Part shown: positions 22,600 to 22,616 of the stretch, piece by piece
Layout of the letters: every line of letters begins with the position of its first letter
How positions within the stretch are numbered: the first letter of the stretch is position 1
Source of the DNA: Hyphomicrobiales bacterium
GTDB lineage: Bacteria > Pseudomonadota > Alphaproteobacteria > Rhizobiales > Xanthobacteraceae
Assembly: GCA_023266695.1 (NCBI GenBank)
Contig: JAHFPO010000004.1
Location: forward strand, 9,221 to 31,836
Length of the DNA stretch: 22,616 nucleotides
Reading direction: 5' to 3'
The notes under the pieces: generated by a model
What the model saw: only the letters and a program-made list of their open reading frames with translations
Databases searched by the model: none
What the model was told of the DNA's origin: nothing
Program-made: the position numbers and the translations under genes

Positions 22600-22616
22600 A
22601 TGCCGGCGGAGAGGTG
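22600..22616 (+). CDS. Possible start of the next gene (cut by the window edge)
   Basis: An ATG at 22600, ten bases after GGGGGA, opens a frame beginning MPAER. Only five full codons are visible, so no product can be named. It would be 16 bases after the previous stop and could continue the operon. Confidence 0.3.

Overview
The window is a high-GC stretch of an alphaproteobacterial chromosome, and almost all of it is a flagellar gene cluster. Support for alphaproteobacteria comes from the flaF/flbT pair beside a short flagellin, the trans-acting regulator fliX, a one-cysteine dksA, a muramidase-less FlgJ (CheL type), a DUF6468-like gene and a motE-like gene after fliM, and Caulobacter-style promoters (sigma-54, FlbD-type palindromes, IHF-like sites, CtrA half-sites). 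The gene order looks most like Rhodospirillales or relatives. That placement is from memory, not from a search. I see no tRNA, rRNA, insertion sequence, CRISPR array or other mobile element, and no gene-free stretch longer than 300 bases.

Layout. 2-1654 (+): a membrane diguanylate cyclase, cut at its 5' end by the window edge. 1655-1938: hairpin and hook-operon control region. 1939-6732 (+): flgE, flgK, flgL (hook and two hook-filament junction proteins). 6843-8835 (-): flagellin, then flbT and flaF, separated by a clear terminator. 9033-10929 (-): flgI, flgJ/cheL, an flgN-like gene, linked by 4-base overlaps. 10930-11172: divergent control region. 11173-12183 (+): fliX and dksA. 12354-15722 (-): flgF, flgG, flgA, flgH, ending at a terminator. 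15723-16011: second divergent control region. 16012-22583 (+): fliL, fliM, a DUF6468/PflI-like gene, a motE-like gene and a 1.1-kDa-residue-class (about 1130 aa) exported beta/TPR protein. A possible next start lies at 22600.

How it works together. The minus-strand operons build the rod and rings (FlgF, FlgG, FlgA, FlgH, FlgI, FlgJ). The first plus-strand operon builds the hook and junction. Flagellin is made last, with FlbT and FlaF acting on its expression. The fliL operon supplies the switch protein and inner-membrane or periplasmic motor accessories. Three sigma-54 promoters (for flgE, flgI and flgF) each have an FlbD-type palindrome about 75-95 bases upstream and an AT-rich IHF-like element in between. 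The two divergent regions add a CtrA-type half-site facing fliX or fliL. This suggests CtrA starts early genes, FliX/FlbD then activates rod, ring and hook operons, and flagellin comes after.

The least described part is the end of the fliL operon. The large exported protein has three recognisable copies of one beta-rich module followed by a long TPR-like helical array. It is a good candidate for an unrecognised periplasmic motor scaffold.
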